This document shows, piece after piece, positions 1 through 11,181 of a DNA stretch of 64,000 bases. Position numbers and translations under genes: made by a program. This stretch comes from Diaporthe sp. PMI_573 (lineage: Eukaryota > Ascomycota > Sordariomycetes > Diaporthales > Diaporthaceae): the NCBI GenBank assembly GCA_021399435.1, contig JAJTUP010000123.1, forward strand, positions 1 through 64,000. Reading direction: 5' to 3'. The notes under the pieces were generated by a model. The model did no database searches. It was not told where the DNA came from and was given only the letters and a program-made list of their open reading frames with translations. Positions within the stretch are counted from its first letter, which is position 1, and each line of letters opens with the position of its first letter.

Positions 1-342
1 ATTGCTCGTAGTTGTGTCTACTTCCATGCATCGCGACAACATAAGTACGCCTACGAGATGCTGTATCTACAGCGTCTCATTTCCACGGATGCAGCGGCAC
101 CTGAATTGCAGAGAGCGATACTGGCAAACGGCCTAGTGAACCCTACTGGCGTGCATGATAGCTGGTATGAGACTGACAGACTGGTTGAGTTCCATAACGG
201 CACGTTAAAGACGATTTTTAATGATCGCCGTGGCTCATCTGTGACCAGGGTGCGTAATCAACCAATTCAACTCAACTGGTACCTCCTCGCAGTTGGATTG
301 ACATCCGGGCAAGTATGTTTCAGTTGGATTGGAGTTGGATGA
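1..342 (+). pseudogene. DUF6589 protein fragment, cut by window start
   Basis: The frame is open from base 1 with no start codon, so the gene enters from outside the window. The first roughly 78 residues (KYAYEMLYLQRLI, then DSWYETDRLVEFHNGTLK and FNDRRGSS) match my memory of the C-terminal part of DUF6589, a fungal domain of unknown function often seen near transposons. After about base 237 the sequence loses that character and runs into GTTGGATTG-rich repeats before a stop at 340-342. I read this as a gene truncated on its 3' side by repeat DNA. Whether the complete copy was ever functional cannot be judged here. Confidence 0.6.
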
Positions 343-375
343 GGCTGCTCTCAGTTGGATTGCAGTTGGTTGTTT
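255..375. repeat. GTTGGATTG-rich repeat, possible hAT end remnant
   Basis: Several copies of (CA)GTTGGATTG/GTTGGAT occur in about 120 bases, directly where the DUF6589 fragment loses its coding character. The hAT element at 38492-41564 has TTGGATTGG repeats in its ends, so this may be a decayed terminus of a related element. No paired inverted repeat is visible. From 380 to 1155 I see no supportable gene. Confidence 0.3.
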
Positions 376-1155
376 CGGACCAACGGATATCTCCGATCTT
401 CACGTCCTAACGTCGATCCCACTTATCACTACCACGAGGGTAGCACAATACCCTCCCTACTCCATGACCGCATACTCTGCGCCATCCCAATTGTGTGTTG
501 ATCAAGACGAGTTCGTAAAGGTGAAACCATCTTTCCCGCGCTACTGAACGACCTTTCAAGATCTCGATGGAGCAGACCAAAGCCCAGTGGAACAGGGGAA
601 ACGACAGGCCGCAGAGGCCGCGGGCCACAAGCATCGAATTGCCCTCTCCACCAAGCTCGACCCGTTCAGCAGGCCCTACCTTTGCAGGCCTCCTCCTTTC
701 TTGTACGGTGTCCGGCGCAGCAGGTATTTCCACGTGGAGACGACGGACTGCATCCATAATCACTGTTCCACAACTCTTTTAAGCTGATATAACAAATATA
801 AACGCAACAAGTAGGAGCGTAATTTTGATTCGTTGTGGTCAAAACCGGGCGCATAGGCGTCTATTCAACCACCAGAAAGTCTAAAAGGTAGGAACAAAAG
901 AATTCTTTTTATTGCGCCGGCGGCGGCGTCCATGGCCGTTTCCACTGTGAGCTGGATAACTTTTGTTTTTCCGTGTGTCCACAGGCGGTAAACTTGGGCA
1001 CCCGGTGGCTCGATACGGAAAGGTGATGTAATACTGACGTTACCAAAATGGACAATTATGATTGGCTACTAGGCTGCTTACGTGGTCTGGAAACACAGAG
1101 AGTTCGTGAGGGGTAAAGGAGACATCAGTTTCAGCTTGGCAGGCGATATTGATCG

Positions 1156-3980
1156 CAGTGTGGCTAACAATCAAGCTCGAACTTGACAATTCTCAATCAA
1201 GTTCGACTTCTCGTCAAGTCAAGTTCTCAAGTCAAGTTGAAGAGTTGTCGTCAATCAATCAAGTTAAAGGAGTGTCAAGTTGTCAAGTACTTGATGCCAA
1301 TAATTACTTATGTAGGGAGTCTAGGAGAGGATACCCTAGATATCGCTAATTAGCCAATTACATCGCTTAGAACTAATTATCTAAGCTGCGCAAACTCCAG
1401 AATCGACCTAAATCGCACTGTACGAAACGTAAACAGCTTAGCGCAATGGCCCTATGAGGCGTGTCCCCCTGGCGAAATAAAATCCTACTCTTTCTCCATC
1501 AAATGTCTATCAACAACCCGTCGAATCGACGCGTTATTATGTCGCTACACGCGTTCTGGGGCCCAAGTCGGCCATCAAGTACTCGAAGCTTATCTACGAT
1601 TTCTTCTTCAAGGCAATCTACTGACCTAAACGAGCTGCTATTGTCGACCGAGCAAACGTCAGATGTAGAGCAACCTCTCCATCGATCTACCTGCCCTCCA
1701 CACCCTCTCTCGTTCCCAATTGACTGGGGCGTGCTTCGGCGGCACGATGGCACGATTCTCAAGGGTATACAATATCGCATACGGGACAAGAGGAGCGTGG
1801 GCAGACGAGTCAAGGTCTCATGGATCTATTCATATGGAGCCGAGCTGGAGCATAGTAATGACAAGTACTTCCTCTGCGCCGATTGCCATACCAAGAAGCG
1901 GTATATCAGTCAGCTATTTGCAGCAGAATCGACGGCTGCTGCAATCCAGCATCTTATAGAGTTCCACAATATCAAAAGGCCTTCGAATTCGACCATCGAT
2001 GACGACGATATCGACGCCAACAACGCTGCAGAAGTTTTCCAGCTCGTCATGCCATTTAATGAGGATGAATATAAGCAAAAGCTTATTGACTGGGCCATCA
2101 AGCTACGCCTCAGCTACCGAGAAGTCACAGACGAGGCGACCACTGATTTACTCACATACGGCAAGCCTTCGCTCGCACGCCTGTTGCCAACGCATCACTC
2201 AACGCTCTCGCAGTGGGTGAAGGATTCGATGGCAGCACGCTTGCCATTCATCATCGAATTGGTGCAGTCTGCACTCAGCAACATCAATCTCTCGATCGAT
2301 GGATGGCGAGCTCACAATCGCAGAGAATACGTCGCTGTTTGCGCACACTTCGTCGACGGCAAAGGTCATCCTCGAACACTCCTCCTCGGCTTCCCACGAC
2401 GTTATGGCGGCCACACCGGCGACGACCTCGCAGCTCTGGTAAAGCCAGTAATTCTACAATACAGCATCGGCGAGAAGCTCGGCTCCTTCGTTATGGATAA
2501 CGCTGGTGATAACGACAAATGCCTCGAAGCGTTACAGCGTTCCTTCTCCTCGACCGATCCAGAAGCAGACCGTATTCGCTGTATCGGCCATATTATTAAT
2601 CTCGTCGTTAAGGCTCTCTTATTTGGCGAAGGCGTCAGCGCATGGGAGAAGAATCTTATTGAGGCTTCGGAGGAGCAGCATGTAGCTCTCTGGAGCCTCA
2701 AAGGCGTCATTGGCAAGCTGCACAACCTCGTTATCTACATTAATCGCAATGACGCGCGTCGCGAGCTGTTGAGAGCTCGCATGCGCGTCACGAAGACGAG
2801 CGACGGCAAGCTCTTCGTCGGCGTGCTCCTCAATGACGGTGGCATTCGATGGAACGCGACATATTACATGATCGAGCGTGCTCTTAAGTGTCGCCCTGCC
2901 ATCGATCTCTACCAGGCGCAGTGGAAGCCTCCGGATAAAAACGACAAGCACAAGAATGACTTCCTCACCGAGGCTGATTGGCACGAGCTTGAGCTCTTCT
3001 ATAAGCTCCTGCAGCCTTTCGAGCGACTCACGAAGCGACTACAAAGCCGTGCAGATAGCGAGGGCAACGAGGGTGGCCAAGGCTCGGTGTGGCAAGTACT
3101 CTACGCCATGGACTTCCTGCTCACGAAGCTTGAGAGCGTCAAAGAAGAGATTGACGTCATGAATGCAGATAACGAGGATGCCCTTCCTCCCTACTACTCT
3201 GCCGGCGTGCTCGCTGCATGGTCAAAGATCAACACCTACTACGAGCTTACCGACCAGTCGCCGATCTACCGCATGGCCATCGCCCTCCACCCAGCCTACC
3301 AATTCGAATACTTCAGGGAGAAGTGGTGGAAGCGAGAGGATTGGATAAAGACAGCAGAGAAGGAGCTCACTGTATATTACGATCGCTTCGCTGCAGTCAC
3401 GGTGGCCACTGAGCACGTCGACCAAGCCGAGACCTCTCCTTCTTCCTCGCCGACAATCGATGACGAATTCGATGCTTGGGGCCATACAACAGATCGACCA
3501 CGCCGTGGCAAGAGGAGGAAGGTGGAGACTGAGTGGGAGGTCTGGATAAAGCAGGTGCCGTCGAAGGATGACATGACCGTTAAGAATCCTCTGGCGTGGT
3601 GGGTGGACCGACGCCACGTATGGGCTATTCTCAGCAAACTTGCTCTTAACATCTTCAGCACGCCAGCGATGAGCGCAGAGCCAGAGCGCGTATTCTCTGA
3701 CGGTAGTGAGCTCATCACCGACAAGCGCAACGGTCTCGGCGATGACACAGTTGAAGCTGAGATGATACAGAAGAATTGGATTACTTCAAAAGATCTTGCG
3801 CGGGATTTCTACACCAAGAGGTCTATACAAATTACCTGATTAGGCATAGTATATCAAGTACTTGACAAGTTGTCAATCGAGGCCGCTGATTAGTCAAGTC
3901 AAGCTTCAATCGAGCTGAGATAGGTTCAATCAATCGAGTTTGAGGGCCGAATTGAACTCGATTGATTGTTAGCCACACTG
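1156..3980 (+). mobile_element. hAT transposon with matched terminal inverted repeats
   Basis: The left end CAGTGTGGCTAACAATCAA at 1156 is matched by its inverted copy ending at 3980 (TTGATTGTTAGCCACACTG-like, a few mismatches further in). Both ends carry dense TCAAGT/ACTTGA subterminal repeats (1175-1295 and 3845-3965), typical hAT transposase-binding arrays, and the CAGTG start is the hAT consensus. The element encloses one complete transposase. The expected 8-bp target duplication is absent: ATTGATCG on the left, CTTGCACC on the right. So either a flank was rearranged or the ends recombined. Confidence 0.85.
1503..3839 (+). CDS. hAT-family transposase, apparently full length
   Basis: The protein is about 778 residues from the ATG at 1503; the frame is also open upstream to 1461 but without ATG. 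An N-terminal BED-type zinc finger is visible (CADC near residue 124, then HLIEFH about 37 residues later). The RNase-H-like core shows SIDGWRAHNRREY (first Asp), FVMDNAGDNDKC (second Asp), RCIGHIINL and GGIRWNATYYM. The C-terminal dimerisation domain contains SAEPERVFS with the presumed catalytic Glu. No internal stop or frameshift is seen, so it could be active. It sits centrally between the terminal repeats at 1156 and 3980. Confidence 0.9.
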   Translation: MSINNPSNRRVIMSLHAFWGPSRPSSTRSLSTISSSRQSTDLNELLLSTEQTSDVEQPLHRSTCPPHPLSFPIDWGVLRRHDGTILKGIQYRIRDKRSVGRRVKVSWIYSYGAELEHSNDKYFLCADCHTKKRYISQLFAAESTAAAIQHLIEFHNIKRPSNSTIDDDDIDANNAAEVFQLVMPFNEDEYKQKLIDWAIKLRLSYREVTDEATTDLLTYGKPSLARLLPTHHSTLSQWVKDSMAARLPFIIELVQSALSNINLSIDGWRAHNRREYVAVCAHFVDGKGHPRTLLLGFPRRYGGHTGDDLAALVKPVILQYSIGEKLGSFVMDNAGDNDKCLEALQRSFSSTDPEADRIRCIGHIINLVVKALLFGEGVSAWEKNLIEASEEQHVALWSLKGVIGKLHNLVIYINRNDARRELLRARMRVTKTSDGKLFVGVLLNDGGIRWNATYYMIERALKCRPAIDLYQAQWKPPDKNDKHKNDFLTEADWHELELFYKLLQPFERLTKRLQSRADSEGNEGGQGSVWQVLYAMDFLLTKLESVKEEIDVMNADNEDALPPYYSAGVLAAWSKINTYYELTDQSPIYRMAIALHPAYQFEYFREKWWKREDWIKTAEKELTVYYDRFAAVTVATEHVDQAETSPSSSPTIDDEFDAWGHTTDRPRRGKRRKVETEWEVWIKQVPSKDDMTVKNPLAWWVDRRHVWAILSKLALNIFSTPAMSAEPERVFSDGSELITDKRNGLGDDTVEAEMIQKNWITSKDLARDFYTKRSIQIT

Positions 3981-3996
3981 CTTGCACCGGCGTGTA

Positions 3997-4253
3997 TAAG
4001 GCTTGGTGCAGGAAGAGGGGCTCAGGGCCTGGGCAGGCTTGATTCTGGGGCCCCTTGATTCTCTGGTGCTTACCGATGACAACTTCATTGCAAAGCAGGG
4101 AACGGGTCACGTGAGCCTCCCCCCTTCCCTCCCAACGCAAACAAAAGTTGGCGGGGAGCTGCGTTGAACCATTTAGCATTTGCCACGACCATGGTGCCGA
4201 CCGCCTGCCCAGGCCCTGAGCCCCTCTTCCTGCCTTCCGCGGACCAAGCCTTA
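3997..4253. repeat. Foldback / MITE-like inverted repeat
   Basis: The left arm (about 3997-4037, starting TAAGGCTTGG and ending GGCCTGGGCAGGC) and the right arm (about 4203-4253) are near-perfect inverted copies separated by about 165 bases. No ORF of note lies between them. It begins 16 bases after the hAT end and interrupts the gene start at 4258-4417. The structure fits a small non-autonomous DNA transposon; no clear target duplication is seen. Confidence 0.6.
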
Positions 4254-4257
4254 TTTA

Positions 4258-4417
4258 GACATATCGAGACGCTTGAGGCCTTTTGGATAGGCATACTTTC
4301 TCTTCTAGAGTTCGGCCCCTATATCCTATAATTCTCACTGAACAGTTTTGCAGCTTCCGCCCATACCTCGTCATTACCTTCACCCTTGTGAATGGTCCGA
4401 AACGTCGTTGGTGGCAT
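4258..4417 (-). pseudogene. N-terminal fragment of a gene, possibly GNAT-like
   Basis: On the minus strand an ATG at 4417 opens a frame with TIHKGEGNDEVWAEAAKLF followed by SENYRI. It then hits an in-frame TAG where a Trp would be natural, and runs into the foldback repeat. The start resembles fungal acyl-CoA N-acyltransferase-like proteins as I remember them, but that is a weak recollection. The rest of the gene is missing. Between 4418 and 4861 nothing else is supportable. Confidence 0.3.
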
Positions 4418-4861
4418 CTTGATAGGACTCTTCCTTCGGCAAGAGTCGATTAGCACGGTACTCTGTGAAGAGAAAAAAACTCATTGTCTATTGGACAAAG
4501 GAAGCCATTATGGATATGTGGCACCCGTATCTTCAATAACTAAGACTTCAAGCGAAAGGCTCCGTACTAAAGAGAACAAGAACACTCTTCATCGCGGAAC
4601 ACCGACGGCCCTTCCCAAGTGAAGCCACCCTCCCCGCTAAAGCTGCCTTCCCAACTTAACCACACATCCGAGTACCCTCGCTCGCTCCTTGCGGTTGTAC
4701 ATAAACAATCTCGGCCACGTTGAATGACTGAAGTTTCGATACATTAAACTGGCCAATAGAATATAAACATTGATTTACAGTCTGGTGAAACGCAAGGAAC
4801 CCGACACAAGGCGTGATGCCTAATCCAACTCGGAACCTAACGCCAGCACCCGTCATCTGTC

Positions 4862-6511
4862 TTAAACCCCTTTCTTAGTTCCCTTCCTCTTCTTAGCCAC
4901 TTGGGGCCCCGTGAGTGAAGTATCTGGCGTGGCAACTTGTCTCTGCTTGTCCTTGCTCGACCGGCTGTCCTGATCGACAGGCAGAGATGCCGAGCCCACG
5001 TCCGGCTGCATCAGGCTTTCTAGGTCCTGAGATAGCCCCGTTTCCGGTTGCGACGGGACGTCAAAATTAAGCTCGGACGGCAGCTGGTCGATAGCCGAAC
5101 AGACTCTCTTAAAGTGCGCGGGCATCCACGTGTCATAGACGTTCCTCGTGAACTGATATGCCGTCCACTTGTCCTTGCCGTCGAGTGTCGTGAAGGAAAA
5201 TTCGTGGATCGGATGGCGATAATACTTGGCATCCTTCCCATCGATCACTGCGTAGTGGCCGTAGATGCGCACCGACCTATGGTCATGAGAGACGGAGAAG
5301 GCAAGGATCTGCCGGTTGACCTCGTCCTCGCGCTCCACGGCGCGGAAAAGCTCGACGGTGGCCCGCACCGCCAGCGTCATGCTGTGCGCGTTCTGACGGT
5401 CCGCGATGTCGAGTGCTGCGGCCCCACACTTCACCTCGCAGGTCAAGAACGGGAAGTACATGTAGTACGTGGCCATGAAGTACGACTGGTCCCCAGTGAT
5501 GAAGTCGCCAATAAACGGTGATAGCTTCTTCAGCTGGTCGTCGGTGAATGCTTCGCGTTTGAAACCCACGGAGTAGTCGGGTTGGGGGCGTGGTTTCGTG
5601 AAGGGAATCGAATTATTCCAGCCTTCGTTGACGCTCTCGATTAGGGAGTCGAGGTGTTTAGAGCCGAACGTGGCAAGACTCTCTGCCGAAGGAACAATAA
5701 GCCGAGTGATATCTTGAATGACTCGGGCTTCATTTCTGTTATGTATCTTTTGGCAGGTGGATTCGAAGATATCGTCGCGGAATAATGAATTCTCGGGAGT
5801 CGCCTGCTGCTTTTCAAGCAGAGTCCTGCAAAGAGTCCTACTCGTGCTGGTAATATCCAGGTTGGACTTGACCATGAAACTGCCTTTGGTCCCGAGTAGA
5901 GTCTCATAACGCGGGTCTCGGTAGGGTGCACTCTTCTCCTCCCTCGGCTTCTGATCGCTCGGCGTCGTGGACGAAGCAGAATTCGACCGCTTACGGCTAA
6001 GAGAGGGGAGGGACTTCTTTCGCGCTAGTATATGCTCCATGTCGAGGTCGAAGTATTCTCGCGGCCACTGTCCTTCTCTTGCCCAAAAGTCAATCGGATC
6101 GAGCCCGCCGGAAGTCTCAACTCGAGGATTCGCAGAGTCTTGTCGCGGCCGCTTCCGAGCAGTATCGTATTCGAGGGCGTCGGCCGACCGCTTTGTCCCG
6201 CGCTTATCGGATGTCGTGCAACGCTTCGATGACGTGCTGTTCAGTATCTGTAGAAAGAACGGTGGTGAATGCCGTACCTGTTGAGGCGGAGCCTTCTTGG
6301 TCGGGGATGAATGCGGTTGATGGGATGCCCCTCGCTCTTCGAGATGTCTCGTCCGCCGGCGACTTGTGCGCTTCCTGACACGCTCAGGTTCAACTCCTGC
6401 CTGTTGTTAGCAGGATGTAACTAGGCGCGTTACGAGAGGAGTACCTTGTGGTTTGAACGTCGACGATACGCGCCCTTGCTGGGCGGCCAACTGTGCTCGC
6501 GTGTGGGCCAT
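4862..6511 (-). CDS. DUF7924 protein, PD-(D/E)XK nuclease-like fold
   Basis: This is a fungal protein of unknown function and about 533 residues. The large exon is 6396-4862. A short first exon is deduced at 6511-6445 (MAHTRAQLAAQQGRVSS), joined across a 48-nt intron (6397-6444) with GCTAAC branch and GGCAG acceptor; phase is consistent. The conserved block has PYRDPRYETLLGTKGSFM, RLIVPSAESLATFG, LIESVNEGWN, PQPDYSVGF and FPFLTCEVKCGAAALDIADR. Asp about 296 and Glu-x-Lys at 343/345 match a PD-(D/E)XK nuclease signature (inference). The N-terminus is basic with nuclear-targeting-like KRKR/RKRPR patches. The family is common and often multicopy in ascomycetes. The frame is intact; it may be a living gene. 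Confidence 0.82.
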
Positions 6512-7575
6512 GGCGATGATGCTGGTGGGAGAGGAGTGGATGATTTATGGAATAGTCGCTAGGACTGTCTTGAGATTGAGATGGTGGGGAAGGGCGTCCG
6601 ACCCCGCTCGGATTTCGGGTATCCAATGGTCCTGCAGCCAAGTCGAGGATTCCAGGCTTCCGCCAGCTAACCATTAGCCGCCCGACTGAAGGATGGTGAC
6701 CTGCTTTCGCAGGTGCGGTATTTACGTCGAGTGGTCGGCATATTTCGCGCTGAGTGTGAACGAATAGACGGGTTCGCAACGTCAGACTGCACGCGTCAGC
6801 TGACGCATCAATGAGAGAGGCTGCCAGCCAACCATTAACCGCTCGGATTTAGCCGGAGGACGTCAGGTGGGCGAGAGTCGGAGGTAGGTCCTACATTTGG
6901 CCCGTGCGCTCATATGATCGGCATTCTGCCGAGCGGTGAGGCTAACCTGCATCATGTTTTGGACCCCTAATTTTAGGTCTTGCTCAAGAACTGTACCATA
7001 GGCCGATAGAACATTAGCTTAGCGCACTCGCATGAAAGCTACGAGGAGAGGCAAGGACATAAAGGAGCATGAAGTAGAAGATGAGGGAGGCAGACGAGGG
7101 TGACAAGGAGACGAGGGAGAGGTATATCTTAACTGCTTCCGCGCGTATGCTCTGTGCCTCTCGCAGCATCACGGTCGACCTACCCCTCCTGGCAATGCTG
7201 TTCTGTTACGTTTCGCGATATCCCATGCCGCCCTCACCGACCCTTAAACCCACGATGCTTTCAGGAAGGCACCCTCGAACGGAAGGCGCAACCACGACCG
7301 GCTGCACCACAGCGCAGCACTCACCACGGCTCGTAAATCAAAGGAAAAAAAACGTCCCTCCCCCTTTTCTCTTTCTCCCAGTCCTCTTTCGACCTTCGTG
7401 CCGTCCCCTCCCGCGTCACGCCGAGGCCCGTTTCGACGTTTCTATATCAAATTGCATCAAAAGAATAATTTTTCATCACAAATTTACTATATCACGGCGC
7501 CCTCTCCCTGCCGCACCCGTTCGAGCGGTCTCACGCCAGCTAACGCCTCCGCGCCGCCCGCGCCGCCCATCAATT

Positions 7576-7655
7576 ATGGCCAACGAGGGACAAGAAGTCC
7601 GTTCCGCCGAGGCCCGCTGGCCCACCATCGTCCCGATCCCGTGCTCCCAGGACCA
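7576..7655 (+). other. Candidate orphaned 5' exon behind a CT-rich leader
   Basis: A CT-rich stretch (about 7350-7400) of fungal promoter/leader character precedes an ATG at 7576 giving MANEGQEVRSAEARWPTI. It ends at a strong donor (GTAAGT, 7656). A CTGCTAAC branch and a CAAG acceptor at 7714 would splice it in frame into the hAT fragment at 7715. The 192-codon open frame running through 7081-7659 looks like chance. This may be the 5' end of a host gene cut by the hAT fragment, or coincidence. From 6512 to 7350 I see no gene. Confidence 0.25.
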
Positions 7656-7714
7656 GTAAGTCTACCAAGCCGCTTCCTGCCTACATACCTATGCCACTGC
7701 TAACCTGGGACAAG

Positions 7715-8240
7715 AGAGGTTTTGTACGATGGGCTATCCCTCGAGTTCGCCAGATTTCACTGGGTGCAGAGATCAGGCCAGCGTATTGATAAGCTCCACA
7801 AGCTCCAGACTATTGAGAACGTGGCTTTGAATCTTGAAGGCAAATCAACCTACGATGTAATCACGGATAACGCAACCCGCTGGAACTCATCCGAGGCGAT
7901 GATGGAGCGAGGCTATCGACTTCGGAATCCTCTTGATTCCCTGGTCCAGGCGGAGGTCACAGAATGGAGCCAGTACGTAGCCAGGAGGACTGAGAACGGG
8001 ACGAAACCGATGCCGAAGAGTCGGAAGAAGCCAGCAATTGTTGACGATAAGATGTCTGCTGAGGACTGGGCAGTGACTGCAGAGTATCTGGCTATATTGA
8101 AGCCGCTAAAAACAGCCACCAAGCGCCTAGAGGGCCGGCCTGAAGATGGTGAGCCGACTCCAGCATTACAATTCCTACTTATGCTTATAGGTTACAGGGA
8201 AATACGGGGCGATTTGGGAGGTCCTTCTAACTTTATGAGT
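7715..8240 (+). pseudogene. hAT transposase fragment
   Basis: A central part of a hAT transposase: DNATRWNSSEAMMERGYRL (the RW region), then EYLAILKPLKTATKRLEGRPEDGE. After a disrupted stretch around 8165-8195, another frame gives GKYGAIWEVLLTL, the expected continuation. Both ends of the protein are missing and the frame is broken, so this is a dead fragment. It lies next to the outer pogo element, separated from it by AT-rich DNA (8240-8437) without a gene. Confidence 0.65.
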
Positions 8241-8513
8241 CTGACCCCTACTTCCATAAAGATTCATAGTTATATTCCTTTATTCTGTGATGAGCCATAC
8301 CTTACATGCACATATATGATCACAGGGCACGTATACATATTCCTTGTGCTTGTCTTTACAAATAACTCAGTAGCAAGGCCTTAATTTAGTCGCCAGCGAG
8401 CACAATATAATTATGGAAAGTTTGTATAAATCTTATATAACATCGTGGACCCCCATTCCGACCACCCCCTGATTCCGACCACCCTCCTCGTCAACAATGC
8501 CACTATTCCCAAC

Positions 8514-9228
8514 TTCAATTGCCCGCCACAACGATGACCGATCCCTCTTCCGTTGCTGTTGAGGGTTCGTCAGAATCGTCGCTATCAGGGGGTATCTCGC
8601 CGGCTTCAATTTCAGCCTTCCGAATAGCCTCAATATCGGCGAAAGCCGCATTCGGGTCAATTATGACCTTCTTCCTCCGGACCTTCGTATTGGCCTTAAT
8701 TTTGCTCTCCAGCTCCTCGTTTTTTCATAAGGACATCATCAACTCGAACTCTTTCTGGTCATACCCCTTGAGAACTTTTCGGAATAGTTCTCGTTGTGTG
8801 GGACTTGAGTGTTTCTCATGAGCGTAAACGTGCATTAAAGACCTCAACTCTCGCGATTGCCTCGGCGTCTCAAAAATAACGTCTGAGAGCTGGGATTTGC
8901 ACCGGCCTACTCTGTTTTCATCGACGAAGCTATTCGCAACACCAGATTCTTCAAATTCGTCCTCCGTCTGGCGGTTTTCAAGAATATGGTTGCCCGATAG
9001 CCCCCTTACCCGATTGACTGGCTATAAACCCGTCGCTCTCTACCCAGAGCGAATATTTGATACCGTGAGTACCTCCATACGAGCCTTGTGGTAGCAATGG
9101 AGGAATCACCGTTTAGCTATAACTGTTGACGTATCGTGGGTTTTGAGAAGGTGTAGATGTTTCCTGTACGCCCGCTTGAGTGGGCCAAATACAGCCACAT
9201 CTTGTGGTTGCAATACGTGTGTTGTATG
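8514..9228 (-). pseudogene. Outer pogo transposase, C-terminal part
   Basis: Reading the minus strand from 9228, the frame continues the N-terminal part at 17364 once the inner element and one TA copy are removed. VLQPQDVAVFGPLKRAY contains the third catalytic Asp. Downstream follow in-frame stops (after STVIAKR and elsewhere) and an acidic tail ending VIVVAGN with the stop at 8514-8516. The stops show that this copy was already decaying, so it needs a transposase supplied elsewhere. Confidence 0.75.
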
Positions 9229-9552
9229 TAACGTAGGTGGACAGTCAGCCGGTCAGGACACATGCCCGGTCAGTTTTGCTAACTCTGCCAACTTTTGCCA
9301 ACCCTAGCACCCACCTGAGGCCAACATATCAATAAAAATTGGCACCAATTGGTGCCAACTGGTCCCAATTGCTTATTTTTAATTGATTTGGTCAATTTAG
9401 AGTGGTTGGGGTGGCTGCAGTGCCAGTCTGAAGTGGCTGACTTTTGGTGGGAAAATCGCGTTCCCCACCAAAATGGAGCATTTCAACCATGCAGAATCAA
9501 CCTCAATCTACACCAGCCAAATCAACTATTTTAGCGATCCGACACGGACCAC

Positions 9553-10928
9553 TTAAGAATGTACTATTATACACTCTGAATCTGACTGACTAGACTCTTC
9601 TGCATCTTTCTCACAAGTTCTTGCGTTATGCCCAGTCTCGCCGCAGTTGCCACATCGTCGTTTGCTCGGTCCGCCGCGGTCCGCCTCCTCAGCACCACCA
9701 GCCATTTCACCAGCCGGCCGCTTCCCCTTTTGTTTTTCTTCAATTATCACCTGAGATTCCTCAATACTAAGTGCCCCTCCAAGCTGGACCCGACTTCTTT
9801 TGGCCCTCCGGCGCTTGGCGAGCCCAATATTAGCCTTCTCAAGGGTACGGACCCGATCATTCAAAAGAGTAATCTGATGCGCCATTGCTTGTGCACCCTT
9901 TGTAAACTTCTCAATTGCCTGGATAATTGGTGTGGGGGAGCTGCCCTGATGGGCTGAGATCTTGCCCTTGATAAAACTTGATTGCTGGACAGTCTGGTGG
10001 GCATTGGAGGGTGTTTGTGATTCCCATTTCGATGGTGACACAGGGAGGGATTGTACTGGAGTTTGTAGGCGGACATCCAGCTTGGAAATGACAGAATCTG
10101 GGTTCCATGGAGAAATACCAGCCCCTCTGAACCCAGCTTTCATGTTTTCTTCCGTAAAGACCTTGTCGTGGGCTGCCTTAAACGCAATGAAGAACTCGGA
10201 CTTGGTGATGTGGTTGATCGAGGCCCGGATGAAGAGGTTGATCTCATCGCCGTATGCACGCTTCAATAGCGAAAATAATGCAACGTCCAATGGCTGGAGT
10301 AGATGAGATGAATGTGGTGGCATGCTAATAGGGATAATGTTGTTTTCCTTGCAGTACTGTTCGAACTCTGCTGATACATGGCTCTCGTGTCCATCCAGGA
10401 TGAGCATCCGGTATTTGCCCATTGTTCGCTTAATTGTATGCTTATTAAAGTGCTGAATCCATTCTAGACCAGTCTTGTTATCCGTCCATCCATTTGGAGT
10501 AGGCTTGATTACCCAATCGGCAGGAAAACCCGACTCTGTGGTCCAGTTTGCAAGGTGGTAGGCGCCTTGGACAATGACGAATGGCGGGATACACCAGCCC
10601 TTTGCATTGATGCATTCAATAGCTGTTGCCCATTCACGGTTTCCAGGCTGTATAGATTTAGCCTTTCCATGCCGATCAGAGCGTGTAACAACCAGGGTTG
10701 AGGTTATCTGGCCCATCATGAAGCCAGTTTCGTCGAAGTTGTAGAGATCGTCATCTGTGATCCCATACTTGGCCATCATGTTGCGAAGTAGTCGGAACCA
10801 GTTTCCAATGACCTCAGGATCTTCGCAGAGGGCCCTCTGGTAGTCGTAAGGCCGAGAGAATCTTGTTTTCAAGCTTGGTTGTGCATCCACAAAGCGTCGT
10901 GCCCATCTGGTGCCAACAGGCTTGCCAT
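9553..10928 (-). pseudogene. Inner pogo transposase, C-terminal part with zinc knuckle
   Basis: This is the DDE_1 catalytic part of a pogo-like transposase: NFDETGFMMGQ (first Asp), MLILDGHESHVS (second Asp) and HSSHLLQPLDVALF (third Asp). It ends in a basic region and a CCHC knuckle CGNCGETGHNARTC, then an acidic Ser-rich tail. An apparent N-terminal extension above 10928 is LTR sequence, not transposase. The N-terminal part lies at 16735-17041; removing the gypsy element and one GCCAT copy rejoins the two in frame. No other damage is visible. Confidence 0.85.
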
Positions 10929-11139
10929 TGTAACGGCCAGTAATATCCAGCATGGAAGCTGTTGTATTGGCACTACGTACGAAGATTCTAAGCTTAAGGA
11001 GAGAAGAAGGAAGGAAAGAAACTCGCGATGTGCGACGCGTGGAGAAGTTTAATAACCGTGGTCCGTGCCTGTGGCAGGGACCAGCCCCTGCCAGCACCTT
11101 GTGGTGGTGTCAGCCCGTCTAGTGGTGACAACCGCCACA
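10929..11139 (-). repeat. 3' LTR of the gypsy element
   Basis: This 211-bp direct repeat is identical to 16519-16729, starts TG and ends CA on either strand. It is the downstream LTR relative to the minus-strand element and abuts the purine tract at 11140-11151. Confidence 0.95.
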
Positions 11140-11181
11140 CTACCCCCCTCCAAAGCGCGGACGGCAGAGGCGTGCGGGCTT

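Noticed and set aside
407..763. 118-codon open frame on the minus strand
   Set aside because: No recognisable domain, no splice or promoter context, and overlapping frames on both strands; looks like chance in repeat-flanking DNA.
6390..6779. 129-codon open frame on the minus strand upstream of the DUF7924 gene
   Set aside because: It runs through the deduced first exon and intron in another frame; the spliced DUF7924 model explains the region better.
7081..7659. 192-codon open frame on the plus strand
   Set aside because: Pro/Arg/Ser-biased composition caused by CT-rich leader DNA; only the short exon from the ATG at 7576 has any supporting signals.
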